Of a stretch of DNA of 64,000 bases, positions 25,804 to 32,670 are shown piece by piece. How positions within the stretch are numbered: position 1 is the first letter of the stretch; each line of letters starts with the position of its first letter. The notes under the pieces were generated by a model. That model was not told the DNA's origin. It saw only the letters and a program-made list of their open reading frames with translations, and searched no databases. Origin of the DNA: Undaria pinnatifida (Eukaryota > Sar > Phaeophyceae > Laminariales > Alariaceae); assembly GCA_012845835.1 (NCBI GenBank), contig JABAKD010000018.1:7602701-7666700 (forward strand), in the 5' to 3' direction. Made by a program: the position numbers and the translations under genes.

Positions 25804-28800
25804 TAGTAGTAGTAGTAGCAGTAGTAGTAGTAGTAGGATATAGGCAGCTCTTTTCGTGCGGCAATGCTTTCTGCACGACGGGTATCCTTAGCCCAAAAAT
25901 CGTCGGTAAGTACGCCATTTTTTTTTTTTTTTTTTTTTTGGTGATTCTCGTTGTGTACCTAGGCCGTGTGGGACATTTTCATCCGGTGCAGCAGTTTTGA
26001 TTTTTTTTTCGAAATCAGTTTTTGGGAGAGGTCTTTTAACCCCTTGACAACTGGAAACCCGTTTTCGGGGACAAAATTACTTGGATTTGGTGTAGGGAGG
26101 GGTTCAGGGGCTCTAAAAGGGGTTAAGCCTCCCAAATTGAGGGGTAGTATTAGAAAAAAAGTGGTGCACTTCTATCGTAGCACACACGCCTCGAGGCTTG
26201 ACGCCCCCCCCCCCCCCTCGACCCCGGCCAATCCCTGCCCCCCGACACAGATATGCGTTCGACGAGACCTGGGGCTATGATCACGGAAACGTTATCGGAG
26301 AGACCGGAAGCGTGTGTGACTGGTCGGCTGTCAAGGATAACTCCCTTGACATGCCAACATGTGTGACGGGCGTCTGCGGCGGACACGGGGCCGACGACAT
26401 GTTGCCCTTCGGAATTAAGGTGCGTCATGTATATGGTATGCTATTTTTACGCCACTATGAGTCCGAAAATGTTAGCAACATTTTATTGCAATGTGAATGT
26501 CCAAAGGTTGAGCTTACATTTTTCCGGACGCACGGTGGTATAACTAGCTACCATTTTGTCCGGAAATATTTTAATGAACATTTTGTTTGCTATAATACTG
26601 CCTATAAAGGTGCTTAAATTTCGATGTTCATGTCCAAAGGTTGATTCTGTTCCCTTCAAGAGTGGCATCACTAACTACCACTTTGTCCGAAAATGCCAGG
26701 AAAAAAAATAGGCAACATTTTGTTGCAATATTATTGTCCATAGGTGCTAACATTCCAATACTAATGTCCAAAAGTTGCTTATATTCCCGGACGGGGAGTG
26801 GTCACGGCTCACTACAGTAGTGTACCACAACGTACGGAAACACAAGCAGCGTTTTACTTTCAATATTGATGTCTAAAAGGTTGCTTGTATCCCCGGACAC
26901 ACAAGTGATATAAACCCGTTTTGGCCTGGGTGGGGTTTCCCGTGCTCAATCTTAGTTGCCCCCGGTGGCTTTGGAGTACCTCGTACGACGAGCGAACGTC
27001 TGTGTTGTCCCGATGACACCCTTTTTGAGCCCGTGTACCGCGAAAACAACTAGTTCTACGACTTTGCGGTATGTTGAAGCGTCTGCCGGTTAGCGTGTCG
27101 TGAGCGCGCAGCAGCAGCAGGAGTAGAATCATGCTTCCTGCGCCCGTTCCGCACGGGGGTGTTTGCCGTTTGTTGTCGTTCGGATACCAACTTTTTCATC
27201 ATCGCCAGCCATCGGTGACCGATACCGTAATCGTCAATTTTCGTCGCGACTTTTGTTTCTCCCTAAGACAAGTCTGAAAGGGCTCAAAGCTTCTCGAGTG
27301 GTAACGGGAACCGCCGGCAGGGACAGCTCGCGTTGTCGCGGCCGTGGGAAAAGAAGGGTGCGCCAGCTGTGACAGCTTCGGCTATATGCATAGATTTTTT
27401 CGAAATACAAACGAGTTTAGTTTGGTACACGACCTTCTGGAAATACGTGGAAATGCGCGTGGTGAGTTTTAAGATTTATTTTTTCCCGTCCGTCGGAGGA
27501 TGTTTGCGAGCCCCCCCCCCCCCCCCCCAAGGTAACACAAGTGAACCGCAAACTCCAAAATGGGAGCTTTTGTCGTATACGAAAGATGCTGTAGATGCGA
27601 GAGCGCTTTTTGGAACCAAAACATTTCTGCCGGCAGGCGGGGATCAACGCGGATGATATCCGTGTTCGTCCCCGAGTTGTCGGAGTTGTAAATGTGTGGA
27701 TTATTAACTGGGGAAGGGTCCTGTTCTAGTATTTTATACAGCCCGACACATGCCACGGCAAAAGATGCGTACGGTTTTGCCTTCTTGAGAGAGTTATTCG
27801 CTTAATTTGGCCTTTTAGCACCGCACTCCCGACACCGGGACAAAACACTTGGAAGTTTGACTATTAATGTGATCATTTTCGGAGTTGAGGTCGGCAGTTT
27901 TGCCGCCGTGAAGATCATCACTGCCGCGCTGGTGGGCGGTCGGTCCCGGTTAATTCCGCGGTTTACCGCGCCATACTGTGTAAGTACCGCCTACCACCGA
28001 ACTATTGGATAAAGACTCGTGTTACGGCAGGAGGTAGCACGTTTTCGTCTGAAACGTTTCCTGAATGACGGGGCTCCTTAACTCAAAATCGTCGGAAAAT
28101 ACGCCCCGTTTAGTTTTTTTCATGAGATGATTGTCGTTGTACACCCACGCCAAGACATGGGATTTTTCATCCGGTTTGATAGCCGGGTTAGTTTCTCCAA
28201 ATCGTTTTTTTTGGGAGAGGTCTATTAACCCCTTTACAACTGGAAACCCGTTTGTGGGGACAAAATTACTTTGATTTAGTATAGGGAGGGGTTCGGGAGC
28301 TCTAAAGGGGTTACGCCCCCAAATTGAGAAACCTCAAAAAAAAAAAGTGGTGCACCTTTTATCGCAGCACGCGTCTTTACCGCGCTCAAAACCGAAATAC
28401 CACACATGAATCCAGCCAAAAAAGCAACGACGTGTATTGCAATGCCGCCCCGCCTGAGTCCGCCTAAAGAAACATTTTACCGGCTTAGACTTGATCGTTT
28501 TGGGAGTCGAAAATGGGTTGAGGACCTCTTATGCCTCGCCCAAAAACTTTTTTTGAGAGTAAAAGCTGAATGGAAAGTGCAACACACATGCGCGCGATGA
28601 ACATACACGTCGAGTTCATCATCATGGATTACTACTGATTGATTTATGTTTTTTTCACTCATGATAACTTACAAAAACTGGGCGACCGGTGTATGAACGC
28701 AGCTTGCGAAGACGAGTACCGACCCTAAATTTCGTCGAACTCACGTGGTTATCAATCGAATAATTTTATGAAATCCTTTTGGCCAGGGTGTACTTATCCA

Positions 28801-30111
28801 AAACTTTCAGATTTCAGGACGAGAACGGCGTTTTCGGTGATATTGGGTCAACTAAATATTCCCCGTCATTTTCAGAAACTATTATCCGAAGAGTGACTTG
28901 AGTACTCTATCGTAACACACGCCTCAGCCATTAACCCCTTTGTTGGGACTTTTAGAGATGAAAATTGTCGAAAGATGGTAACTCGGCTACAGCGTTGGCA
29001 GCACGAAGCAACCCGAGAGCTGCTGAGGTAGAGTCCCGAGGCGTGACCGAACGCACCATTATATGCACTGGTCTCCACGGAACAAAAAAAATGCTTCGAG
29101 TAACAACTACTGCAGCTGCGCGCTGTACACCGCCTGACGTGCCTCGCATAATGTCCTATGCCGCGCTGTGCCTACGTGATGCCCCTTGAATACCAGGTGG
29201 ATGGGAAAATTATCAAGATGACCAACGTGGAATGGTTGGACTTCATCTACCCAGACAACGAAGACCTTCCCTACATGTATAACGAGTTCGCCTGGGACCA
29301 CTGCGCGTGAGTTCCGCCTCCCCAAAATCCCTTTTTTTTTTGTTCGTTCTGATCATTGTGTCTAACGCCCCTTCCACATCCACCATTTTTGGAGGGAACA
29401 CTTGCAACAGGAGTGTGTTTTTTCTTGCTTCGAAATGGGTTAATTGCATTTTACGTTGTTCGAGTGAAGCTGCAATACATTGCGGCAATATTAACAACGT
29501 CGCCCCTAAGATGCCTCTCGTGCCCGACGATGTTTTACCTGGGACCGCTGCGCAAAGAGCTCGTCAAATCCGCCCGAACATATATATATATTTTTTTCTC
29601 GGTTCATTGTCTACTGTGTATTAACCCCCATTCACTTGAAATTAAAGAATACCAAGGGAAACAACATTGAAACGGAAACCTGCTATTCACGAAGTCTTAA
29701 CTTCCTTCTGGACCAATCGCGCTCATAGCACGCAAAAAGCCCACTAACAACCACAACACCTGAAAAAATCTCCTCTTCCCTCAGACTTGCGAAAAGAAGA
29801 GAGGAAAAGTTCACAGGTGTGACGCAATCTATTGTTCCTCCCCCCCCCCCCCGCCTCCTCTTCCTTACCGCCACACCCGCCTCCGTAGCACCTTGGACAA
29901 CTAGCCTATCCTTTCCCTCCGACGTGACAACAATATTTTTTTTATCTCATAACTGACACGATCTATTTTTCCCTATCCCCCCCCCCCCCCCCTCGCCGTT
30001 CCTTCTCCGGCCTCCCTGGTCATCTGCTGCTTTCTCGGATTGTTTTATATTGCTTTTTTTCCACCTTTATCCTCCTGCAGCAACGATGGGTACTCTATGG
30101 GGACGGTGTAA
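11326..30111 (+). CDS. Tyrosinase-family copper protein with N-terminal PKD-like domain (whole gene, 14 exons)
   Basis: Joining 11326-11633, 13115-13223, 13943-14065, 14602-14677, 16060-16161, 16969-17096, 18378-18479, 21855-22017, 22493-22716, 23432-23538, 25366-25485, 26251-26419, 29197-29306 and 30081-30111 gives one open frame of at most 623 residues ending in TAA. Every intron is GT-AG and every phase matches. Residues about 50-139 resemble a PKD/Ig-like fold (VFTWTFAD, then [16 protein letters not shown]). The CuA ligands are probably H189 (QMHLD), H202 (DHWHDD) and H211 ([12 protein letters not shown]). The CuB ligands are probably H348 and H352 (THGPVH) and H501 ([13 protein letters not shown]). 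Family knowledge: such type-3 di-copper enzymes oxidise phenols with O2. Substrate and secretion are unknown, and no signal peptide was found because the first exon is unresolved. The usual HH pair at CuB is I-H here; the retained His is the expected ligand. Residue numbers count from the first codon after the upstream in-frame stop. Confidence 0.9.
11763..12110 (+). repeat. SINE body in tyrosinase intron 1
   Basis: It carries CAATTCGACGCGAGTCGGCG, then GCGATAAAAACGAAGGCACG and GCGACCCCGGATCTG, the second SINE body type, without a clear tRNA head. Confidence 0.6.
12165..12605 (+). repeat. Dispersed and local repeats in tyrosinase intron 1
   Basis: 12165-12365 is a copy of the AACTACTTGGAATTAG...GGTGGTCTTAAACTGGGTAC unit that is tandem at 20766-21240. 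12510-12605 holds two copies of TCTTGGGATAATCAACCCTT, about 56 bases apart. Confidence 0.7.
12823..12885 (+). pseudogene. Ghost copy of tyrosinase exon 1, 3' edge
   Basis: It matches 11581-11640 (GAGAAGGATG, then ACGTGGAC and CCGTTCTAGAAGGAG) with an indel that breaks the frame. The donor has changed from ggtgag to gcatga, so it can no longer splice. It lies in the intron after the real exon. Confidence 0.75.
13115..13223 (+). CDS. Tyrosinase gene exon 2
   Basis: The exon follows a tttgcag acceptor and ends at AAG before gtaagc. Its first base completes the Arg codon begun in exon 1, and it ends in phase 0. It encodes the second half of the PKD-like domain: [17 protein letters not shown], then [13 protein letters not shown]. 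Confidence 0.88.
13390..13912 (+). repeat. ATATCGAAAT-rich degenerate repeats and (CCCT)n
   Basis: 13390-13810 is dominated by variants of ATATCGAAATTGC. 13850-13912 is a CCCT tetranucleotide tract that becomes the pyrimidine-rich region ahead of exon 3. Confidence 0.75.
13943..14065 (+). CDS. Tyrosinase gene exon 3
   Basis: 41 codons, phase 0 at both ends, between aaaaaacgcag and gtatcc. It encodes [18 protein letters not shown], then [19 protein letters not shown], the conserved linker between the PKD-like and copper domains in this family. A (CCCT)n tract just upstream supplies pyrimidines. The longest open frame over this stretch is a different one, so the exon is easily missed. Confidence 0.88.
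14140..14300 (+). repeat. GGGTC pentamer element, copy 1
   Basis: It contains CGGGTCGGGTCGGGTCATGT, then GGCCCGACCCGCGAAG. Related copies are at 15825-15950 and 33838-34020. Confidence 0.7.
14602..14677 (+). CDS. Tyrosinase gene exon 4 (CuA ligands 1 and 2)
   Basis: The acceptor is tgtcggcgcag and the donor gtaaac; the phase runs 0 to 1. It encodes [14 protein letters not shown], then [11 protein letters not shown], carrying the first two presumed CuA histidines (HLD and the second His of DHWH). Confidence 0.92.
14785..15652 (+). mobile_element. MITE family 1, internally amplified copy
   Basis: It starts GACGCACGCTACGATAGAGG and ends CGCCTCTATCGAGGAACGCG plus TC. Inside, the block GTTTTTTGGCTATTTCGTTTTCTGA...CTCCTTAACCCAAAATCTTCG occurs four to five times at a spacing of about 150-200 bases. 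It also contains a 90-bp repeat copy at 14848-14940. Confidence 0.7.
15825..15960 (+). repeat. GGGTC pentamer element, copy 2
   Basis: It contains GGATCGGGTCAGGAAGTTTT, then CGCGGGTCGGGTCGGGTCGG and CCCGATCCGCGATAAG. Same family as 14140 and 33838. Confidence 0.7.
16060..16161 (+). CDS. Tyrosinase gene exon 5 (CuA third ligand)
   Basis: The acceptor is cccgctacag and the donor gtgaac; the phase runs 1 to 1. It encodes [18 protein letters not shown], then [16 protein letters not shown]. The H-x8-H spacing from DHWH to THH and the FEQALQ...PYWEYT block are the classic CuA signature. Confidence 0.95.
16285..16640 (+). repeat. Dispersed repeat and short tandem in tyrosinase intron 5
   Basis: 16285-16440 is a copy of the GGGGAAAAATAAA...CTCACCACA family. 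16570-16640 has two perfect copies of GGGGTATACATAGTACCTCT, 34 bases apart. Confidence 0.7.
16969..17096 (+). CDS. Tyrosinase gene exon 6
   Basis: The acceptor ends ctgcggcag and the donor is gtgcgt; the phase runs 1 to 0. It encodes [19 protein letters not shown], then [18 protein letters not shown] and TPVKQ, typical of the region between CuA and CuB. Confidence 0.9.
17125..17355 (+). repeat. Copy of the 200-bp dispersed family in tyrosinase intron 6
   Basis: It shares GTCCTGTTGACCCTGGCATT, then GACACGCGCGATCGAAGTAT and GCTTGCAAAGCTGAG with the 7.3-kb copies. Confidence 0.75.
17750..17799 (+). pseudogene. Ghost copy A of tyrosinase exon 7, 5' edge
   Basis: After an intact cccctcag acceptor it reads GACGCGTGGGACTACGTGCA, like the real exon at 18378. 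It then diverges into a TATATA insertion before a second short match (TACGGTCTGC). Confidence 0.8.
17911..17940 (+). pseudogene. Ghost copy B of tyrosinase exon 7, 5' edge
   Basis: After cccctgtcag it reads GACGCTTGGGATAACGTGCA, then CAACTC. It is about 30 bases of exon similarity followed by intron-like ATCG-rich sequence. Confidence 0.78.
18131..18158 (+). pseudogene. Ghost copy C of tyrosinase exon 7, 5' edge
   Basis: After ctcctctcag it reads GACCCTTGGGACAACGTGCA, then CAGCTC. Copies B and C belong to a roughly 218-bp tandem repeat (17787-18003 and 18007-18220). Confidence 0.78.
18378..18479 (+). CDS. Tyrosinase gene exon 7
   Basis: 34 codons, phase 0 at both ends, after cccctcccag and before gtaaac. 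It encodes [18 protein letters not shown], then [16 protein letters not shown]. Three decayed copies of its first 30 bases, each with its own CAG acceptor, lie upstream at 17750, 17911 and 18131. Confidence 0.92.
18836..18965 (+). repeat. Copy of the GGGGAAAAATAAA family
   Basis: It holds TATCCTCCGGCGGATGGGGA, AAAATAAAGC, CTCACCACACTTCCGCGTAT and TCGTGTGTCGATTT, as at 6951 and 16285. Confidence 0.7.
19395..19683 (+). mobile_element. MITE family 1, copy with ACAC target duplication
   Basis: It starts GACTCGTGCTACGATAGAGG and ends GTATCGTAGCACGCGTC. ACAC flanks both sides (19391-19394 and 19684-19687). The interior carries GACGGGGCTCCTTAACC, TCGTCGGAAAATACGCC and TTTTCTGGGGGCGATCTTAA. Confidence 0.88.
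19756..20032 (+). mobile_element. MITE family 1, copy
   Basis: It starts GACGCGTGCCACGATATAGA and ends CACCTCTTTCGTAGCACGCG plus TC. The flanks are TAAT and TAAA, an imperfect 4-bp duplication. Confidence 0.85.
20605..20725 (+). repeat. Two-copy tandem repeat, about 59 bp
   Basis: CGAGTGACCCGAGCCACTGC, AATAGTATG and CCCATAGGGGACCCCCCTGC occur twice in succession. Related single motifs (GAATGACCCCGAGCACCACT) are near 21490 and 9550. Confidence 0.85.
20766..21240 (+). repeat. Three-copy tandem repeat, about 163 bp
   Basis: Each unit has AACTACTTGGAATTAGAGTG, GCGAGATG, AGACCACC and GGGTGGTCTTGAACTGGGTA (variants), ending CCCCTTTTCCACT. Units start near 20766, 20930 and 21094. A dispersed copy is at 12165. 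Confidence 0.9.
21363..21455 (+). repeat. 90-bp short repeat with TTAACCCCTTT ends
   Basis: It begins TTAACCCCTTTAGAGCCCC, contains CCCTCCCTA, GTAATTTTGT and GGGTTTCC, and ends GGTGAAGGCGTTAA, so the ends are inverted copies. Other copies: 975, 7835, 14848, 26036 (reverse), 28228 (reverse), 34800 (reverse) and 49830. Confidence 0.8.
21702..21751 (+). pseudogene. Ghost copy of tyrosinase exon 8
   Basis: It begins GTTGCCACGAGGATCTGGTG and continues ACCCTCTCCAAGATGAACAA, matching the two ends of the real exon's first 85 bases. About 30 bases (those encoding [10 protein letters not shown]) are missing. The preceding bases are CGG instead of an AG acceptor. Confidence 0.8.
21780..21843 (+). repeat. 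CCCTA pentamer tract
   Basis: Degenerate (CCCTA)n/(CCCCACGCTA)n between the ghost and the real exon 8. A similar tract is near 51041-51125 and 51540-51620. The unit is five bases, not the six of a usual telomere. Confidence 0.7.
21855..22017 (+). CDS. Tyrosinase gene exon 8 (CuB ligands 1 and 2)
   Basis: The acceptor is ctccttag and the donor gtgcag; the phase runs 0 to 1. It encodes [17 protein letters not shown], then [17 protein letters not shown] and [24 protein letters not shown] gives the H-x3-H pair of CuB. It is Cys-rich, as expected of a secreted protein. A deleted copy of this exon sits at 21702-21751. Confidence 0.95.
22140..22480 (+). repeat. C-rich low-complexity stretch in tyrosinase intron 8
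   Basis: (CCCA)n at 22140-22160 and several C8-C16 runs at 22368-22470 ahead of exon 9. Confidence 0.8.
22493..22716 (+). CDS. Tyrosinase gene exon 9
   Basis: The acceptor is cgccatccag and the donor gtgagt; the phase runs 1 to 0. It encodes [19 protein letters not shown], then [34 protein letters not shown] and [19 protein letters not shown]. Damaged copies of its 3' half follow at 22834-22945 and 23061-23097. Confidence 0.92.
22834..22950 (+). pseudogene. Ghost copy of tyrosinase exon 9, 3' half
   Basis: It matches 22605-22716 plus the donor: GAGCTGTCCCGTAAAGCTG, then GATACGGTGGTGCTGCACTG and ATCATCGTGAGTTTTC. Indels and an in-frame TAG destroy the coding frame, but the GTGAGT donor is kept. 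A poly-G run lies at its 5' side. Confidence 0.85.
23061..23097 (+). pseudogene. Second ghost fragment of tyrosinase exon 9
   Basis: A 37-base match to the VVLHWLAP-coding segment (GATACGGTAGTGTTGCACTC, then GCTGGAACCCCC), degraded further than the copy at 22834. Confidence 0.6.
23432..23538 (+). CDS. Tyrosinase gene exon 10
   Basis: The acceptor is gatgacggccag and the donor gtacgt; the phase runs 0 to 2. It encodes [20 protein letters not shown], then [15 protein letters not shown]. Its 3' edge plus about 100 bases of intron recur at 23688-23811 and 24113-24238. Confidence 0.9.
23688..23811 (+). pseudogene. Ghost copy of tyrosinase exon 10 edge plus intron
   Basis: It repeats 23524-23640: TTCTGCGATGTCGCG (exon end), then the C-rich intron start, GGAAACCCACCCT and GTGGATTCTGGAACCCACCT. 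The donor has changed from GGGTACGT to GCGTTCGT. Confidence 0.85.
23905..24090 (+). repeat. Dispersed repeat shared with 61975-62145
   Basis: ATATGACTTCGAGGACATTC, GTTTCTACGCGCCAATCC and ACTAACCGGTAG match the region of TGACTTTCGAAGGCATTTGT, TTTTAACGCGCAAGTCC and CCTAACCGATAA near 62 kb. The 5' motif also appears in part near 20110 and 24905. Confidence 0.55.
24113..24238 (+). pseudogene. Third copy of tyrosinase exon 10 edge block
   Basis: It matches the block starting near 23642 (CTGTTTTTCAAGAAGACCCT, then ACGTTCTGGT, GCTCTGCGGTGTAGGGTACG and CCCCCTAGATACGAAAT). It is separated from the second copy by an unrelated dispersed repeat at 23812-24110. Confidence 0.75.
24240..24540 (+). repeat. 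ACCGATACCG-rich degenerate repeat
   Basis: Many imperfect repeats of TACCGATACCGTTACC and its variants in intron 10. No coding signal. Confidence 0.8.
25366..25485 (+). CDS. Tyrosinase gene exon 11 (CuB third ligand)
   Basis: The acceptor is caccgtag and the donor gtgagt; the phase runs 2 to 2. It encodes [20 protein letters not shown], then [25 protein letters not shown]....R is the CuB third-ligand motif. Ile replaces the non-ligand His of the usual HH pair. Confidence 0.93.
25561..26192 (+). mobile_element. MITE family 1, copy with (GTA)n and nested 90-bp repeat
   Basis: It starts GACGCCCGCTACGATATAGG and ends CTTCTATCGTAGCACACACG plus CCTC. It contains a (GTA)n tract at 25703-25835, a T20 run at 25919 and a reverse 90-bp repeat at 26036-26127 inserted within GGTCTT/AAGCCTCCCAAATTG. 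Confidence 0.7.
26251..26419 (+). CDS. Tyrosinase gene exon 12
   Basis: The acceptor is cccgacacag and the donor gtgcgt; the phase runs 2 to 0. It encodes [17 protein letters not shown], then [17 protein letters not shown] and [17 protein letters not shown]. The four cysteines suggest disulfides. Confidence 0.92.
26450..26930 (+). repeat. Degenerate tandem repeat, about 130 bp, in tyrosinase intron 12
   Basis: Units share GTCCAAAGGTTG, GGTATAACTA, CTACCATTTTGTCCGGAAAT and GCAACATTTTGTTGCAATAT. Roughly three to four copies. Confidence 0.75.
28014..28375 (+). mobile_element. MITE family 1, copy with nested 90-bp repeat
   Basis: The left end is degenerate (GACTCGTGTTACGGCAGGAG); the right end is CTTTTATCGCAGCACGCGTC. 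A reverse 90-bp repeat at 28228-28313 occupies the same internal position as in the 25.6-kb copy. Confidence 0.75.
28376..29196. other. Rest of tyrosinase intron 12, 3' part
   Basis: No exon was recognised. A solo right end of MITE family 1 (CTCTATCGTAACACACGCCT) is near 28904-28923. Short open frames here have no family resemblance. Confidence 0.5.
29197..29306 (+). CDS. Tyrosinase gene exon 13
   Basis: The acceptor is gaataccag and the donor gtgagt; the phase runs 0 to 2. It encodes [17 protein letters not shown], then [19 protein letters not shown]. Confidence 0.9.
30081..30111 (+). CDS. Tyrosinase gene terminal exon 14
   Basis: The acceptor is cctcctgcag. The first base completes the Ala codon begun in exon 13, followed by NDGYSMGTV and TAA at 30109-30111. 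The short terminal exon keeps the phase of exon 13. Confidence 0.82.
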
Positions 30112-30184
30112 TCGGCCTGAACAAGTGTGTTTTAGTATCGCCGGGATTTATAAGCTCCCAGTCCGTTCACCAGTATTTGTTTCA

Positions 30185-30665
30185 CTCTTGAAAACATGAG
30201 TGTACTTTTGAAAGAGTTGAGTGTAACCCCTCCACTTTTGAAAGAGTTAGTAAAACCCCTTCGGAGGGGTTTTGATGGCTTATATAGCCTTCGTTAACCC
30301 GTAGGGAGGGGTTGTGAGGGGTTCTAGCCTTCGGACGGGTTAGGAAGGGTTGGAACTTGACCAATGCCGAATTTTTCGCTTCCCCTTCAAAACGCGCGTG
30401 CAGTTCTGAAAGGGTTTGTATAACCCCTTCGGAGGGACTTGGAGGGGTGATGAGGGGTTAGGGAAACCCCTTCGGAGGGGTTGAGAAGTGGTAGGAGAAC
30501 CCCTTCGGAGGGATTGTGAGGGGGTGTAGTGTTCGTTAATCCCTTCGGAGGGGGGAAGGAGAATTTCTTCGGAGGGGTTATGAGGGGTTATAACCTGTGT
30601 TTACCCCTTCGTAGGGGTGTGAGCGGTTATAATAACCTTCGGACGGGTTAGGAAGGGTTGCGACT
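30185..30665 (+). repeat. Array of CCCCTTCGGAGGGG hairpin motifs downstream of the tyrosinase stop
   Basis: About ten variants of AACCCCTTCGGAGGGGTT, spaced about 20-60 bases apart and interleaved with GTGAGGGGTT. Each can form a 5-7 bp stem with a TTCG-type loop. The array begins about 75 bases after the stop codon, so it could fall in the 3' UTR. Weaker continuation at 30955-31330. Confidence 0.8.
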
Positions 30666-30678
30666 GTGGACGGATTAG

Positions 30679-30953
30679 GACACATGCTACGATAGAGGCA
30701 CCACTTTTTGGCTTAAATGTTTTGTGAGTGACGAGGGCTCCTCAACCCAAAGTCGTCAGAATTTCATTTTTTTATTCTTTGGGGGGGCAGGGGAGGGGAT
30801 GCCTTTCGTTGTGTACCTTGGACCGATGGCACCGTTTACGGGGTGTTTGATACTTCTGGTTTGCCGCCAATCAGTTCTTTCGAGATGCTGTGTATAGAGC
30901 TCACGTAAGGGAGCCTCGGCAAAAACACTGCACACTCTGTCGTAGCATGCGTC
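30679..30953 (+). mobile_element. MITE family 1, copy with TTAG target duplication
   Basis: It starts GACACATGCTACGATAGAGG and ends TCTGTCGTAGCATGCGTC. TTAG flanks both sides (30675-30678 and 30954-30957). It sits between two parts of the hairpin-motif array. Confidence 0.87.
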
Positions 30954-31364
30954 TTAGGAGCGGTTACACATAAAACCCCTCTTGGGTAATATAACCGCTT
31001 TTGGCCTGGAGGGGGGAAAGCGTGGGAAACTCTTTCGGAGAGAGGGGTTATAACCGTACGGGTTGTAACCTTTGGACGGGTTACAGGAGGCGTTCAACTC
31101 CTCCGGGGCTTCGGAGGAAAGTTTACCCCTCGGGGGCTTAAGAGGGGAGCCATGAAGGGGTTACAACAACCCGGTACCAGGGGCTTCATAGGGGAATAAT
31201 GTAACCGCTTTAGGGCATAAGAGGGAAACCGTGGGCCGGGTGATTGACCCGTTTGGGGCTTTTGAAGGGTTTCAGAAGGGATAATCCCTCTGGAGTTTAA
31301 AAAGGAAAACCCGGGCTGGGATGGCCGGGGGGCGTAATTGGTTAGCTCCAAATTCGACGCGGCT

Positions 31365-32670
31365 CCGGTTACGTCTTGGTGGTTACTTGATCAAGTTTCG
31401 GTTGTGATTTGATCGGTTACGTTTCGGTATCGTTTCGGTCGAGCTCGTTTCGACCATGATATTTTCGTTGCGCTTCGGTCATGATACGACTCTCGGCTGC
31501 GTTTCGGTTAAATGGAGCCGGGGTTCGGTTCTGGCTCGATGTCATTGGCGGTGAGGGTGAGCGTCTTGGGACCGAAGAAAATCGGTCTTCGTTTTAACCA
31601 GAGCTGGTACTTTCAGCGCTTTATTAACGGCGTTGGTATTTTGGAGCGGGATGCTTCAGGTTCTTCGTTACGTAGAGTCCCAATCGTACACTCAGCGGTC
31701 CCTAGATAGTGCCGATTTGCGTCTGTAGTGCCGGTTACCCAGCTACATTGCCTGTGAAATATTTTGGCACGGATGGGAACTACCAGTTGTGGCAGTATGC
31801 GGAGTAGTGCCGGTTGCCACTGTAGTGCCATTTTCCCCCCTCTACAGTGCACATACCGGTCGGCACTGTAGAGGAATAGCTACTGCTGTTTTACCTGGTG
31901 GCGGTTTTGAAACAGCGTGCGGGCAGTGTTTATTGAGCGATGCCTTGCACTGCCCACAATCTACTACAGTAGGAGGGTCGGGTGGTTGACTTGGTTCGGG
32001 TCGGGTCGGTTCAAGCTGGGTGCACGTCGGGTTTTGTCTTGATGTGCTTCGGATATGTTTCGGTTCGGTTCCGTTTGGTGCTGGTTGGGCACGCTTCTCG
32101 GTGCCGGTTCGGTTCCAATTTGGTTGCTTTTCGTATACCTGGGGTATGTTTCGGTTCCGGTTAGGTTTTCGGTTCCGGTTAGGTTTTCGGTTCCGGTTAG
32201 GTTTTCGGTTCCGGTTTGGTTTCGTGTTTTTCAGATATGTTTCGGTTGCGTTGTGATACCGGTTCGGTTGTGCTTCGTTTGCGTTTCGGTTCCAGCTCAG
32301 GTTGCGTTTCAGTTATGTTCTCGGCTCGGGTACGATTCGGTTCCGGTTCGGTTTGGTTTCAAATATGTGTTGATTACGTTCCTGTAGTGTTCTGGTTTTG
32401 ATTCCAGTTCAGTTACCGTTCGGATGTAATTCGGTTGACGTTCCGGGTATTCTTCAAATCCAGATCAGTTATGTTTCGGTTTTGCTTCTCGGTAACAGTA
32501 AAGTTGAGTTTCGGCTACCTTCCAGTCATGTTTCTGGTTCCGGTTCGCTTTCGTTGGGGTTAGTTTTGATTCGGATCGGCTACGCTCCAGCGCTAGTTCG
32601 GTTATGGCTCCGATAGGATCTGTTTCGGGAACGTTTCGGTGCACGTTCGGTCCCGTTCGGATCGGTTCGG
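31365..32670 (+). repeat. TTCGGTTCCGGTT degenerate satellite-like region
   Basis: Dense variants of GTTTCGGTT/GGTTCCGGTT at 31370-31560 and 31980-32660. 32155-32215 holds a clean 20-bp tandem (GGTTTTCGGTTCCGGTTAGG). 31700-31960 has CACTGTAGTGCCGG-type repeats instead. Confidence 0.85.

Noticed and set aside
25196-25918. 240-residue minus-strand Thr-rich frame
   Set aside because: Shadow of exon 11 plus the (GTA)n tract.
29529-29553. Possible ghost of tyrosinase exon 13 (ACCTGGGACCGCTGCGC)
   Set aside because: Only about 20 bases resemble the exon end; too short to claim without alignment statistics.
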